Both the position numbers and the translations under genes were made by a program. Positions 37,189 through 46,201 of a stretch of 64,000 bases of DNA are shown in pieces; within the stretch, counting starts at the first letter, position 1, and the number at the start of each line of letters is the position of its first letter. Origin of the DNA: Treponema sp. (lineage in GTDB: Bacteria > Spirochaetota > Spirochaetia > Treponematales > Breznakiellaceae); the NCBI GenBank assembly GCA_009777995.1, contig WRKT01000005.1:86721-150720 (forward strand), given 5' to 3'. The notes beneath the pieces were generated by a model. It had not been told where the DNA came from. It made no database searches and saw nothing but the letters and a program-made list of their open reading frames with translations.

Positions 37189-38897
37189 GGCATAAATCCT
37201 ATACTTTTTTGGATTGAGTTAAAACTGTTTTCAACTTCGTCTTTGCAATACTGTGTCAGGTTTTCCAGGATAAGGTCTTTGCCTGTTAGAATTGCATCAA
37301 CTTCTATCTTGCGGGTGATGTTTTCGATCTGCCCGCCCGATAAGTCAAACTTACTAGATAATTCGATAAGCTGCTCCTCGGACAAATCGGGAAGCAACGA
37401 GTTCCATATACCCTTACGGATTTCAATGCCGGGGCGGTCGAAGGCAATCTTATAAAGGAAGCGGCGCTCGAAGGCGTTGTCCATGTTCTGCGTTAAGTTT
37501 GTAGTGGCAATCATGATACCGCAGAGGGTTTCCATTTCTGAAAGGATGATATTCTGGACAGTGTTTTCCATTTGATCAACGGCACGGCTTGCAGCTGAGA
37601 ATTCCTTCCGTTTACCGATTATTGCATCGGCTTCATTGAAAAGAAGAATCGGTGTTATTTCGGAATTTTCCACGGCATTCCGATATGTGTCAAAGATTTC
37701 TTTTATTCTCTTTTCGCTTTCACCGACCCACTTACTTTTTATCCGAGAAATGTCGACCATCATAATGTTACGCTTCGTTTCCCTTGCAATCTGATAGGCA
37801 GTTTCCGTTTTCCCTGTCCCGGGAGCTCCCGAAAAGAGGCAGGCAAATCCTTTTCTCATTCCTTTACCGTCAAGCCGCTCTTGGATCTTCGAGTAGTTTT
37901 CTTGCATGAGGAGGGAGGAGAGGGTTTCTATCTCCTTTGTTTCCCTTGAATTGTAGAACATTTTCTTTGCTTTAATTGTGTCAAACAGAACGAGATTTTT
38001 CTTATAGTTTTTACTCTTCTTTACGTTTATCTCTGAAAGCAACTCCTTCTTTGCTATGTCAGTAAGCTTCCATGATTCATTGTTGACAAAACCATCATCG
38101 TTATTAAACTCGATAAATTTGTTTTCGATAAGGTTATGAGTCCCTGCAGATAAATCGCTTGTAATTTCTTTAAGCAAAAATTTATTGTCATAAATCGAGC
38201 CAAAATCATGGTTTCCTATATGATCGTCGTTGTTGTTTCCAAACAAATGACAGAAGCAGGCGAGCAAGACCAGGTCATCTTCATGGAAGTTATAGCTCAT
38301 TATCTTTTTGCAAAACTCGAGCTGCATATTTTCTTTGATAAGGTTAAGCAGCTCTCCTGTTAAGGCTTCACTTGTTAGTTCGCCGTTACTCTTCTCTTCG
38401 AATAGTTCCTCAAGAATTACAAAAAATTTATTTATGTCCAATTTATCCTTGTTCATAGGAGTGTACTCGTTGTTTTTTCTAAGTGAATCCTTAACTTCAA
38501 AGGGAATTCGATATGAAACGCTGCCATTGCCTCTACTGCATCGGATCAGCTTTTTCTTTTCCAGCTCTTCACATTCGGTCATATACTTTACCATTCTGAT
38601 AGGGTTACAATGCCCCGAATCGGCTATTTGCTTGATATGGATATTATTATCATCCCCCTGTGCTAAAAAGTGAGAGAAGAGAACCGCTTGCAAGGGGCTT
38701 ACTCCAAGCTTTTTTGTCAGGTAATCCAGGTGCCGCTTCCCCTTGGGGTTATAATTTTCCAGCCCTGTGCTTGCCGTAATTTCGTGGATCTTCTCAAGAT
38801 GATCAAGGATATCCATGTCCTTAAAAGGCTTTTCTTTCTCGGCTCTTGTCCTTGCATTCGTCTTTCTGGCTTCTTTGGCAGTTTTATTCATTTTCAT
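37185..38897 (-). CDS. AAA+ ATPase with N-terminal winged-helix region
   Basis: A 570-residue protein. The N-terminal 300 residues are helical and include a winged-helix-like segment (HIKQIADSGHCNPIRMVKYM and RCSRGNGSVSYRIPFEV), with an acidic linker NNDDHIGNHDFG. The AAA+ module has Walker A GAPGTGKTETAYQIAR, the pore loop KSKWVGESEKRIKEIF, Walker B-like ILLFNEADAII (Asn for Asp) and arginine fingers in FERRFLYKIAFDRP. It heads a four-gene operon with an exonuclease, an FlhA-like membrane protein and a small protein. Its ATG is 6 nt after the -10 of a palindromic promoter. Confidence 0.85.
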   Translation of the reverse strand: MKMNKTAKEARKTNARTRAEKEKPFKDMDILDHLEKIHEITASTGLENYNPKGKRHLDYLTKKLGVSPLQAVLFSHFLAQGDDNNIHIKQIADSGHCNPIRMVKYMTECEELEKKKLIRCSRGNGSVSYRIPFEVKDSLRKNNEYTPMNKDKLDINKFFVILEELFEEKSNGELTSEALTGELLNLIKENMQLEFCKKIMSYNFHEDDLVLLACFCHLFGNNNDDHIGNHDFGSIYDNKFLLKEITSDLSAGTHNLIENKFIEFNNDDGFVNNESWKLTDIAKKELLSEINVKKSKNYKKNLVLFDTIKAKKMFYNSRETKEIETLSSLLMQENYSKIQERLDGKGMRKGFACLFSGAPGTGKTETAYQIARETKRNIMMVDISRIKSKWVGESEKRIKEIFDTYRNAVENSEITPILLFNEADAIIGKRKEFSAASRAVDQMENTVQNIILSEMETLCGIMIATTNLTQNMDNAFERRFLYKIAFDRPGIEIRKGIWNSLLPDLSEEQLIELSSKFDLSGGQIENITRKIEVDAILTGKDLILENLTQYCKDEVENSFNSIQKSIGFMP

Positions 38898-38903
38898 ACC
38901 TTT

Positions 38904-38940
38904 AATGTAGCATTTTGGTCATTCATAGAATGATAGATCA
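38904..38940 (-). promoter_or_regulatory. Palindromic promoter of the AAA+/exonuclease/FlhA operon
   Basis: On the minus strand: TGATCTATCAT, TCT, ATGAATGACCA (38940-38916), 6 bp, TACATT (38909-38904), 6 bp, ATG at 38897. The remaining 38941-39082 is AT-rich with nothing else recognised. Confidence 0.7.
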
Positions 38941-39082
38941 ACAAAATATTTTCATTTTTTTTATTGTCAGGCTCCCCTGTTTTACCGCCTACATACTGTA
39001 CTAAATGCACCAAATTTGTCTAACTTAATGATTTTTGTGAAGAATTTTGTACTTTTTTGACATCTGCTTTTGACTATATAAA

Positions 39083-39400
39083 TCAGGCACGAACTTTTGA
39101 AAGAATATCCGGATTGTCTGCTACGAAATTTAGTACATCAGCCATTATCCCCGTGTAGCCACTTCCAAGGGCTTTGTATTTTTCCAGAGTCTCTGGTTCA
39201 ACGCGTAGGGCAACCACAGGTTTTACCCTCTTTTTCCTCCGATCTCGTGCCATGGCTGCGAATTCTGCGAGAGCCTCATGGGTAGATTCCGGACAGTCCT
39301 CAGTGTAATGAATAGGTTTCTTTGCAATTTCTCGAATCTGTTTTAATTGATCTTTAGTTGGTTTTTGACCAACCTTTACCGTTGATCTGGTAATTCCCAT
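39083..39400 (-). CDS. BrnA-like ribbon-helix-helix antitoxin without toxin
   Basis: A 105-residue protein whose C-terminal part (KPVVALRVEPETLEKYKALG followed by a helix ending NPDILSKV) has the BrnA pattern of a strand and two helices that bind DNA as a dimer. The start MGITRSTVKVG is taken because GGAG precedes it; the longer frame to 39523 runs into the HIT gene. BrnA is normally preceded by the RelE-like toxin BrnT. None is present, so it is an orphan antitoxin or a free regulator. Confidence 0.7.
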   Translation of the reverse strand: MGITRSTVKVGQKPTKDQLKQIREIAKKPIHYTEDCPESTHEALAEFAAMARDRRKKRVKPVVALRVEPETLEKYKALGSGYTGIMADVLNFVADNPDILSKVRA

Positions 39401-39462
39401 GATAACTTCTCCGTTCAGCCTCATTAATGTAATACATTTTGTATCTAATGTCAAGAGGTAAA

Positions 39463-39864
39463 CTAGCTTAGTTTTTCCAGTAATTTGTCGAAATTTTCCT
39501 GCCATTCCTTGTGGGTGGTCCATTTTATGTCTTGATTATCGCCCTTATGCCTTGGGATAATGTGAAAATGTATATGAAAGACATCCTGTTGGGCTTCGGA
39601 GCCGGAATTACAAATAATCTGGATGTTCTTCATTCCCAGCTTTTTATTATACATGTTGGTGATTTTCTTCATTGTCTTTGATAAGTGAAGGAAATCATTT
39701 TCGGTAATGTCGAAAATATTTTCATAATGCTTTTTGGGGATTACCAGTGTATGATATTCGCTTATGGGATTAATATCAAAAAAGGCATAGGTAAAATCAT
39801 CCTCATAAACCTTCCAAGATTTTAATTCTCCCTTGACTATTTTACAGAATATACAGTCATCCAT
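39463..39864 (-). CDS. HIT-family nucleotide hydrolase
   Basis: A 133-residue histidine-triad protein. It starts with DDCIFCKIVKGE, including the zinc-type cysteines of the family, and has the active motif HIHFHIIPR near residue 96. Such enzymes hydrolyse nucleoside phosphoramidates or dinucleotides. It lies 18 bp after the metallopeptidase-like gene in a run of same-strand genes. It looks complete. Confidence 0.92.
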   Translation of the reverse strand: MDDCIFCKIVKGELKSWKVYEDDFTYAFFDINPISEYHTLVIPKKHYENIFDITENDFLHLSKTMKKITNMYNKKLGMKNIQIICNSGSEAQQDVFHIHFHIIPRHKGDNQDIKWTTHKEWQENFDKLLEKLS

Positions 39865-39882
39865 GGCTTTAGTGTCTCTAAT

Positions 39883-40611
39883 TTACCGGTTTTTGTCAAT
39901 ATGCTCTTTTATCTTGATTATGCTTTCTGCAATTTCTGAAGCACGTTTTATCATTTTACTTACATTCACTTCCATAGTAGAATAGGCATCAAGATAGTGT
40001 ATAGAGTATGAAACATTAATTGGAATACTGAAAATTTTACAAATAAATATTGTTGATAATTCTGCCACTAGTTCATTAAAATTTTCATCGTGAATATAGT
40101 CTGACATGTGTCTGTCTATACCGTGTACCAGTTCATGTATAAAGGTCGGAACATAGTCTGAGGCAAGTATAATTTTTTTCTCATTAGCCACATACCTGCC
40201 CAGGGTTTCCAAGGTATTTGATTTTTCAACCCTAATATTAAATGCCTTGGCAACTTCAATAAGAGGCAAGTTATCTACATTAAAATTTTTATATCTTTCA
40301 ATATGGTTGCTTATGTCGATATTTTTTTTATCTTTTTTTGATACAGGTTTATAGTTAAAGCTTATAATTTTTGTTCTTTGATTTATTTCCGGAAATATTT
40401 CATAAATTACATCAGAAAATTTGATTTCATCCATGTATTTCGCACTAATGAATTCTAGCTCCTTTAGAATCTTATTTAGTTTTTTGTCAGTAGCATCAGA
40501 TACATTAACATCAAGAGCAATGATTTCTTTATTAAAGAACATTGCACTTCTATAGAACAAATCATAGAGATTAAAATCTGTTATTTTTTTATTATCCACT
40601 TTTCCCCTCAT
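39883..40611 (-). CDS. Predicted zinc metallopeptidase with HELVH motif
   Basis: A 242-residue protein. TFIHELVHGIDRHM near residue 160 is an HExxH zinc site, and ENFNELVAELSTIFICKIF about 20 residues later supplies the third ligand Glu in the pattern of ImmA/IrrE and ArdC-type peptidases. The N-terminal 140 residues are charged and unrecognised. There is no signal peptide, so it acts inside the cell. ImmA-like peptidases cut repressors and ArdC-like ones are anti-restriction; which applies here is open. It is 8 bp downstream of the phosphatase gene. Confidence 0.65.
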   Translation of the reverse strand: MRGKVDNKKITDFNLYDLFYRSAMFFNKEIIALDVNVSDATDKKLNKILKELEFISAKYMDEIKFSDVIYEIFPEINQRTKIISFNYKPVSKKDKKNIDISNHIERYKNFNVDNLPLIEVAKAFNIRVEKSNTLETLGRYVANEKKIILASDYVPTFIHELVHGIDRHMSDYIHDENFNELVAELSTIFICKIFSIPINVSYSIHYLDAYSTMEVNVSKMIKRASEIAESIIKIKEHIDKNR

Positions 40612-40619
40612 TTAATTTA

Positions 40620-41303
40620 TTATAGTGTAAATTTCTTTTTAAATCTATAGAGCTCTATTTCGGGTAAACCGATCTCCGATATTATATAGTTTTCGATGTT
40701 TTCTTTGAAATTTTTCTTATCGTAAATTTTACCTCCAAGCGCAGTATTTAGTTGATTATAGATAATATTACCTGTAGTAAAGTTTAGTTCATTCTCTCTG
40801 TCATCTGCGAACTCTTTCCCGTGTGAAAGAAGATAATCATAGACAATATCCTCGATTTCTGCCCCAAAGAGGCCCTCGATGATTGCAGCCAAAAAACCAG
40901 TCCTGTCTGTACCCGCATTGCAATGAATAAGGCAAGGACCTGCATGCGTTATCATAAATTGAAAAGCCTGCCTTAGTTTACTCTTAAACGTCCCGTATTC
41001 ATCTTCTTTGTCAAAATCAAAAAGAAACCGAATATCAAGACCGATAATTTTGCCCGCATCCAGCAGTTCACGGTACCAATGAAGCGAGCTTGCTGTAGTT
41101 TCAAGCCCCGATTCATTATCAGAGAGATTCACCACGCAAGTAATTTTGGTCTTTTTGACAAGCCTGTCGTAAGCCCTGTCTCTTTCAGGGTCCATGCTCA
41201 TTATCGGGTAACTACCCCTATAGAGCATTCCTCCTGCCATGCTCCCCATGCATATTTCTCTGAAATTGGCAATTTCGTTATCTGCGCTGTATTCTATCTT
41301 CAT
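40620..41303 (-). CDS. Tyrosine-type protein phosphatase
   Basis: A 227-residue phosphatase with the P-loop LIHCNAGTDRTGFLAA (C-x5-R) near residue 125. The start MKIEYSADNE is preferred to an upstream ATG that lies inside the palindromic promoter: the -10 TAGAAT ends 7 bp before this ATG, which gives a leaderless mRNA. GGMLYRGSYPIMS near the N-terminus is typical of the atypical tyrosine/inositol phosphatases of bacteria. It could act on host or own phosphoproteins or phosphoinositides; that is not decided by sequence. Confidence 0.85.
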   Translation of the reverse strand: MKIEYSADNEIANFREICMGSMAGGMLYRGSYPIMSMDPERDRAYDRLVKKTKITCVVNLSDNESGLETTASSLHWYRELLDAGKIIGLDIRFLFDFDKEDEYGTFKSKLRQAFQFMITHAGPCLIHCNAGTDRTGFLAAIIEGLFGAEIEDIVYDYLLSHGKEFADDRENELNFTTGNIIYNQLNTALGGKIYDKKNFKENIENYIISEIGLPEIELYRFKKKFTL

Positions 41304-41310
41304 GCCTGTA

Positions 41311-41346
41311 ATTCTATAAGGTTGATCTATCATGGAGTGCTATGTC
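41311..41346 (-). promoter_or_regulatory. Palindromic promoter of the phosphatase operon
   Basis: On the minus strand: GACATAGCACTCC then ATGATAGATCA (41346-41323), 6 bp ACCTTA, -10 TAGAAT (41316-41311), 7 bp, ATG at 41303. It overlaps the last codons of the gene at 41340. Confidence 0.7.
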
Positions 41347-42116
41347 ACTTTAATTGTTACATTCTTTCCGTTAATCTTGAAGCAAGTAGAATTAATTAGT
41401 GGAACTGTGTAATTCTCGCCAAATATAGAAGATGCACTTACTAAAATTATGTTGTCTTCGTTGTCTATTGTAAAGTTATTTATATTTTCATAAAAGTATT
41501 TACTTATGAGTTCTGATTCCTCAATCATTCTCCCCCTATCCTCTATTTCTTTAATACCATGTTCAACATCAGCAACTTGTGAATCACTTTCATCAATAAT
41601 AGCGAATTCAGTTATATTTTTCTCAATATATTTCTTTATTTTTTCTGCTTCCTTAAGACTTACCTTAAAATATTCATTATCCAATTTCTCGAAATCTTTT
41701 ATTTCCAAGTATAAGTCAGAGCATTTTTTCAAGGATTTTATTTTTCTAACCCTGTCTTTATATTTTTCATAAGGGCTTCTGGCTTCTTCAACAATTCTAC
41801 TAATTTTTTTTGCCCCCCATGTTTCAATTATTTTTGATAATGGTTTTTCAAAAACATATCTGCCATATCCATTATGAATTAACTGCAGAAAACCCCCTAT
41901 ATGACCATTGTTACTAACACGCATAGCATCGGTTTCAATAAGATAAAAGGTTAAAAAGGTTTGCTGTGAACTATTTAACTTGGGCATTACTTTCTGATGA
42001 TTATAAAGCATATCATCAGTTACAAATAGCGGTAAAAAAACCCACAGGTATTTTTTTGCCTTTTTCAAAGCGTCTCTGTTTATTCTTGGTAAAGTATCAT
42101 ATTTTTCCATATTCAT
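41340..42116 (-). CDS. DUF4375/DMP19-like protein
   Basis: A 258-residue protein. Residues 48-110 (SSQQTFLTFYLIETDAMRVS, then GHIGGFLQLIHNGYGRYVFE) have the pattern of DUF4375, a family related to the DNA-mimic DMP19. The middle 100 residues are a charged helical region (YKDRVRKIKSLKKCSDLY), and the end carries beta-strand-like hydrophobic segments. The assignment is moderate. The gene at 42129 ends 12 bp upstream on the same strand, so the two are co-transcribed. Confidence 0.5.
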   Translation of the reverse strand: MNMEKYDTLPRINRDALKKAKKYLWVFLPLFVTDDMLYNHQKVMPKLNSSQQTFLTFYLIETDAMRVSNNGHIGGFLQLIHNGYGRYVFEKPLSKIIETWGAKKISRIVEEARSPYEKYKDRVRKIKSLKKCSDLYLEIKDFEKLDNEYFKVSLKEAEKIKKYIEKNITEFAIIDESDSQVADVEHGIKEIEDRGRMIEESELISKYFYENINNFTIDNEDNIILVSASSIFGENYTVPLINSTCFKINGKNVTIKVT

Positions 42117-42128
42117 AGTATGAGTTTA

Positions 42129-42401
42129 TTAGGTGATAGTGGGCTTTTTCCCTTTCATATCTTTATGCAAAATTGCATAGAATTCACATTCAGTATTGCT
42201 AATGTCTAGTTTGCAGATTGCTCCTGAAAGAGGTGAAGGTCCGGGGGTTAAAACTTCTAACTCAATGATTCTGTTTTGCGTATCGTTTTTTATTATTCTG
42301 ATTCTTAAGTAGTTACTTTTTTTGGTAATATAGTAATGATTCCCCTCAATGAGATCATTAACTGCTATTTTTTCCCTGCATGTTATGTTTTTAATGTTCA
42401 T
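42129..42401 (-). CDS. Unknown 90-residue protein
   Basis: A small protein with strand-like character (NHYYITKKSNYLRIRIIKND and RIIELEVLTPGPSPLSG) and two cysteines (AICKLDISNTEC). AAGGAGGG gives it a strong ribosome site. No family is recognised. The 184-bp gap upstream (42402-42585) contains a short minus-strand frame ending VYDYLDPCIVK, perhaps a gene remnant, and nothing else. Confidence 0.55.
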   Translation of the reverse strand: MNIKNITCREKIAVNDLIEGNHYYITKKSNYLRIRIIKNDTQNRIIELEVLTPGPSPLSGAICKLDISNTECEFYAILHKDMKGKKPTIT

Positions 42402-42585
42402 GAATACCCTCCTTATTAAATCTCATAACTCTCTTAAGCATCCTATCCAAGTTTACCCTATTTCACAATACATGGGTCAAGATAGTCGTAAACCTGTTTA
42501 TGTCCAATATCTCCATTTTCTCTAATGAATAAAATATAGCATATTCATATTTTTTTCATAGTAACCTGTACTACCGAGTTTGGCA

Positions 42586-42807
42586 TTATGCATCTAAGTC
42601 TCCATTCTTGCACTTAGCCAGAAAGTCCTTAATCAGGTAATCATACTCATCCTTTGTTATCTCGCCGGTTGCGAGTCTTTGCTTGAAACCTTTTATAATC
42701 CTGTCGTTTTCAAATATTATTTTAATTACGGTTATGATGAAATCTACGACCTTGGCTAATACTAAAGCTATTATTATTAAGAGAATGATATCGGTTATTT
42801 TTATCAT
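42586..42807 (-). CDS. Small membrane protein with SHOCT-type tail
   Basis: A 73-residue protein with one N-terminal transmembrane helix (DIILLIIIALVLAKVVDFII). Its C-terminus, FKQRLATGEITKDEYDYLIK, is the short SHOCT motif found at the ends of many bacterial oligomerising proteins. The ribosome site AAAGGAAGG is strong. The gene has its own palindromic promoter with a leader of about 20 nt. Confidence 0.75.
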   Translation of the reverse strand: MIKITDIILLIIIALVLAKVVDFIITVIKIIFENDRIIKGFKQRLATGEITKDEYDYLIKDFLAKCKNGDLDA

Positions 42808-42828
42808 TTTGGCCTTCCTTTGGAATTT

Positions 42829-42864
42829 ATTTTAGTGTATTGATCTGTCATGGAGTGGTAGAGT
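42829..42864 (-). promoter_or_regulatory. Palindromic promoter of the SHOCT gene
   Basis: On the minus strand: CTCTACCACTCC then ATGACAGATCA (down to 42841), 6 bp ATACAC, -10 TAAAAT (42834-42829). Confidence 0.7.
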
Positions 42865-42900
42865 GGGGAGATTTGTGGACATTTTTATCTAATTTTATTC

Positions 42901-42930
42901 TTGACTCTGAAATTAGAGTAGATGTATAAT
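42901..42930 (+). promoter_or_regulatory. Sigma-70-type promoter of the OmpA-domain gene
   Basis: TTGACT (42901-42906), 18-bp spacer, TATAAT (42925-42930), ribosome site AAAAGGAG, ATG at 42960. This ordinary promoter contrasts with the palindromic class on the opposite strand 40 bp away. Confidence 0.75.
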
Positions 42931-42959
42931 TTTTGTGTTAATTAAAAGGAGTAGGTTAA

Positions 42960-44972
42960 ATGGCAGAATCAGAACTTCATGAAAAAGATACAAGGAATGC
43001 AGTACATGGAACGACAAATACTGAAAATATTAAGCTTATTCAAGATTTGGTTTATCTAGTTATTGATGCAAATATCGTAGATGGTCAATACAAAGGTGCA
43101 AATACATTGACCAGTATTTTCAAACGTATAGAAAAATTCGGATTTACTAAAGAGAAAATATATGATTATCTTTTAGAAACAGGTGTCAGTTCTAGTCAAT
43201 TACAAAATGAACGTTATAATAATGATATTGATAAATATCTGCAAGAATGGCTTTTGATACCAAGCACTGCTGAACATAAACATCTATTCACACATAAAGG
43301 TGCAGATTATAGATATGATGTAAGAGAAGAAGATAATCAACATGATTTATGGACAGGAAAAGAAAAGCAGCAGAGTTGGGAGGTTAAAAAGAAACTGTTA
43401 AAAGAGATAATAATTGAAATTTATTCTATATCACCAACAATTGCAGACAAAATTGCCATGACATTATATTCAATACATCGTTTAAGAGATTTACAATATA
43501 ATGGTGCAGAAAAAACCCCATTAAAAGAATATTATGTTAATATAGTAGATGATCTCATTAATTATACAATACCTTTAGTAGAAAGCAATAAAATAAAAGA
43601 CATTAAAGAGAATATTGATGAACTAAAAAACAATATAATCTATACAAGAAACACAAGAAACTGGGATAATTTATTTATGACTATTGATAATCTGTTGGGA
43701 TCTGAACACAGCAATTCGGGTGGCTTATTATCAGAAGTTATTCCTGATTTTTTTAGACCCGAAGCGCCAAAATTAACTTGGAGTGAAAAATCAGAGAGTG
43801 AAGTCGAATTAAATTGGGGTAGAGTCAAAAATGCTAGATTTTATAGGATTTTCAAAGATGATGTAATGATAAAAGAATCTGATGATGAACTTTCTTATAA
43901 CTTAAATAACCTACAGCCAGATAAAGAATATATTTGTAAAGCAATGTGCCTTACTGAATATGGGCTGGAAAGCAAATTTTCGGATATTATAACAATAAAA
44001 ACGAACGAAAAAATAATTAAACCCCCAAGATTGTCTGGGAGTGCCATATCTGAAAGTGAGATTGCCCTAAAATGGAGTAAAATTAAAGATGCTAAGTATT
44101 ACAAAATTTACAAAGACGAGGTTATGATAAATGAGTCTAGCGACCATTCCTATAACTTGGGTAACCTACAGCCAGACACTAGATATTATTTTAAAGTAAA
44201 GAGTATTGCAGAAAATGGAAAGGAAAGTAAATTTTCGAAAACTGTCAAAATAAAAACTAAAAAGAAGAAAGAGGAAGATAAGGTAAAAAGAAAAAAGGAA
44301 AAAGAAGAATCTCTAAGAGGTGGTGATAGCATCCTTAAAAAAATATTCTCTATAATTAAAAATTTTATTAAAGGTATACTGAAAGGTGTTGGAGCTATCT
44401 TTGCAAAAATATTACCATTCCTTCCATTTATATTTAAGGCTATACTTATAGCTGTCGGCATAGCTCTTATAGTCTTGCTAATTTTATTCCTTCTTAGACA
44501 GTGTGATTCAAATTTGGAACCAGTAGAACCTCCGGTTGCTGTTATAATTGAGAGAGTACCTGAACCAATAATTATTCCCTCATTAACATACAGCAATATT
44601 CACTTCGTTAGAGATACTAGATTTTTCCTTTCTGAAGGTAATCATTATACGAACACTGCTCCCGACATGTCTGAAGGACATTATGAACATCGTTTAGGTG
44701 AAATAGCCGGAGATATGAAAAATATACTTGCTATAAGAAATGATCAAATTTTTATTATAACAGGCTATGCCGCAGGAATTTATTATGATGATGGGGAGTT
44801 ATTCCTTTCTACACAAAGGGCTGATAAAGTGAGAGATATTCTTGTTAATTTGGGTATTCCGGCAGAAAATTTACGCTGTGTTTATATGGGTGGAACAAAT
44901 AGATGGGGCAATAATTTAACTGAGGAAACACAGAGATATAATCGTGTTGTAACAATAGAGATAATGGAGTAA
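42960..44972 (+). CDS. FN3 - transmembrane - OmpA-like fusion protein
   Basis: A 670-residue protein with an unusual order. The N-terminal 260 residues are helical, unrecognised, and without signal peptide. Two fibronectin type III domains follow (about 268-349 and 355-435, with WGRVKNARFYRIFKDD and WSKIKDAKYYKIYKDE as matching strands). Then come a Lys/Glu-rich linker (434-450), one long transmembrane helix (about 486-513) and an OmpA-like peptidoglycan-binding domain (590-670; FLSTQRADKVRDILVNLG, then YNRVVTIEI). By the positive-inside rule the FN3 domains face the cytoplasm and the OmpA domain the periplasm. Function unknown; it may couple a cytoplasmic assembly to the cell wall. Confidence 0.8.
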   Translation: MAESELHEKDTRNAVHGTTNTENIKLIQDLVYLVIDANIVDGQYKGANTLTSIFKRIEKFGFTKEKIYDYLLETGVSSSQLQNERYNNDIDKYLQEWLLIPSTAEHKHLFTHKGADYRYDVREEDNQHDLWTGKEKQQSWEVKKKLLKEIIIEIYSISPTIADKIAMTLYSIHRLRDLQYNGAEKTPLKEYYVNIVDDLINYTIPLVESNKIKDIKENIDELKNNIIYTRNTRNWDNLFMTIDNLLGSEHSNSGGLLSEVIPDFFRPEAPKLTWSEKSESEVELNWGRVKNARFYRIFKDDVMIKESDDELSYNLNNLQPDKEYICKAMCLTEYGLESKFSDIITIKTNEKIIKPPRLSGSAISESEIALKWSKIKDAKYYKIYKDEVMINESSDHSYNLGNLQPDTRYYFKVKSIAENGKESKFSKTVKIKTKKKKEEDKVKRKKEKEESLRGGDSILKKIFSIIKNFIKGILKGVGAIFAKILPFLPFIFKAILIAVGIALIVLLILFLLRQCDSNLEPVEPPVAVIIERVPEPIIIPSLTYSNIHFVRDTRFFLSEGNHYTNTAPDMSEGHYEHRLGEIAGDMKNILAIRNDQIFIITGYAAGIYYDDGELFLSTQRADKVRDILVNLGIPAENLRCVYMGGTNRWGNNLTEETQRYNRVVTIEIME

Positions 44973-45083
44973 TGAAGTAAATCATTTTTACTATGGAAAG
45001 GATAGTACATCATAGTGCTACATTATATAAGCCTAGTTTAAAGATAATTTTTTATCTTATATTAATAATTTTGGAGGAATAAA

Positions 45084-45932
45084 ATGTCTACGAAAAAGTA
45101 CAAATATCTTTATAAGACTTCGCAAAATAAGTCTTCAGAAGATGTCTTCGCTCATTTTCCATTTGATATTAATAATGGTGAAACATGGGAAGCGCCGTAT
45201 GAGAGGTTAGTAAAACTGGCTAGGTTAGAAGATTGGAATTTTCATAGGCCAGAATTTAAATTAAAATATAAGCAAAAGTATCCAATCTTAACTAATTACT
45301 TGAATTATACTTTCATGCATGCACAATACCTGAATTTAATTGTTTTTTCTGATAATGACGATAAAGCTTGTTTTAATACTGGACTTCAAACCAGTAATGA
45401 AAAAGATATTTTTGCTTTATTTTTCCGTAATAAAGGATCATTGCAACATAATGCTCCTGATTGGACATTTTATTCATTTGTTGACTCTTATTCAGATAAA
45501 CTGAAACCATATGGTAATACATTACCAGAGTTACCTACCTATATAGATGATCCCTCTGATTTAGTTTTTGATACTAAACTAGAAATTGAAATTAATACAG
45601 AACATATTATTGAAACTAACAAGGTTAGGTTACCATCACCTCTTCAAGAGAATAATAGACTTGCAATGATGGCTTTGAATGGCGCTATCGAATCTATAAA
45701 GTCAAAAGTAATAAGAAATTATAAAGTCGCAATACCACATTGGTATAATAATAAATTACAATTATTGTTACCTTTAAATTTGACAGATGATAAAATTGCA
45801 GACGTAGCCTTGGTAGTTGACAAAGATAAAGATAGGAATATATATAAAGCTGTAACTATCTTGCCAATGGATTGGGCTTATATAGATGCAAGATTAATTA
45901 CAAGACCAGATAGAGAATGGCTTAATCCATAG
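45084..45932 (+). CDS. DUF3825-like protein
   Basis: A 282-residue soluble protein. FNTGLQTSNEKDIFALFFRN near residue 95 and LPLNLTDDKIADVALVVDKD near 230 match the pattern I associate with DUF3825, a family of unknown function found alone or joined to RNA-binding modules. GGAGGA is its ribosome site. It stands 111 bp after the OmpA-domain gene on the same strand, and a promoter in the gap is not obvious. Confidence 0.6.
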   Translation: MSTKKYKYLYKTSQNKSSEDVFAHFPFDINNGETWEAPYERLVKLARLEDWNFHRPEFKLKYKQKYPILTNYLNYTFMHAQYLNLIVFSDNDDKACFNTGLQTSNEKDIFALFFRNKGSLQHNAPDWTFYSFVDSYSDKLKPYGNTLPELPTYIDDPSDLVFDTKLEIEINTEHIIETNKVRLPSPLQENNRLAMMALNGAIESIKSKVIRNYKVAIPHWYNNKLQLLLPLNLTDDKIADVALVVDKDKDRNIYKAVTILPMDWAYIDARLITRPDREWLNP

Positions 45933-45941
45933 CGAAAAGGG

Positions 45942-46201
45942 ATGTATAACGAAGCTATAAAAAAGTCTATATATAATTTCTCATATTTTGGTTATTTTAC
46001 GTTAAAGAATGGAGAAATGAACCCTATCGAAAGTGAGCGAATAAAGGAGCTTTCTCAGCATATGTGAATGTGAATACTATTGATACTTATCAATCAGGAA
46101 ATTTCCACTCTGGTGGGGAGGGATCAGGCAAGTTTTCCCATGTTAGAGGTCATGGTATTCTACAAAATGCTGAAGCTATAAGTAGTTTAAGAAAAGCTTA
46201 A
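45942..46201 (+). pseudogene. Frameshifted gene remnant
   Basis: A frame of 42 codons from ATG (MYNEAIKKSIYNFSYFGYFT) stops at TGA. A second frame overlapping it continues as SGNFHSGGEGSGKFSHVRGH and runs to TAA at about 46201. Together they look like one gene broken by a frameshift. The family is not recognised. The rest of the 45933-46452 gap is AT-rich and ends with a palindromic promoter. Confidence 0.4.

Noticed and set aside
41304..41333. Upstream ATG starts giving N-termini beginning MIDQ or MTDQ for the phosphatase, large LRR and DUF4116 genes.
   Set aside because: These ATGs belong to the palindromic promoter element itself and lie upstream of the predicted transcription start.
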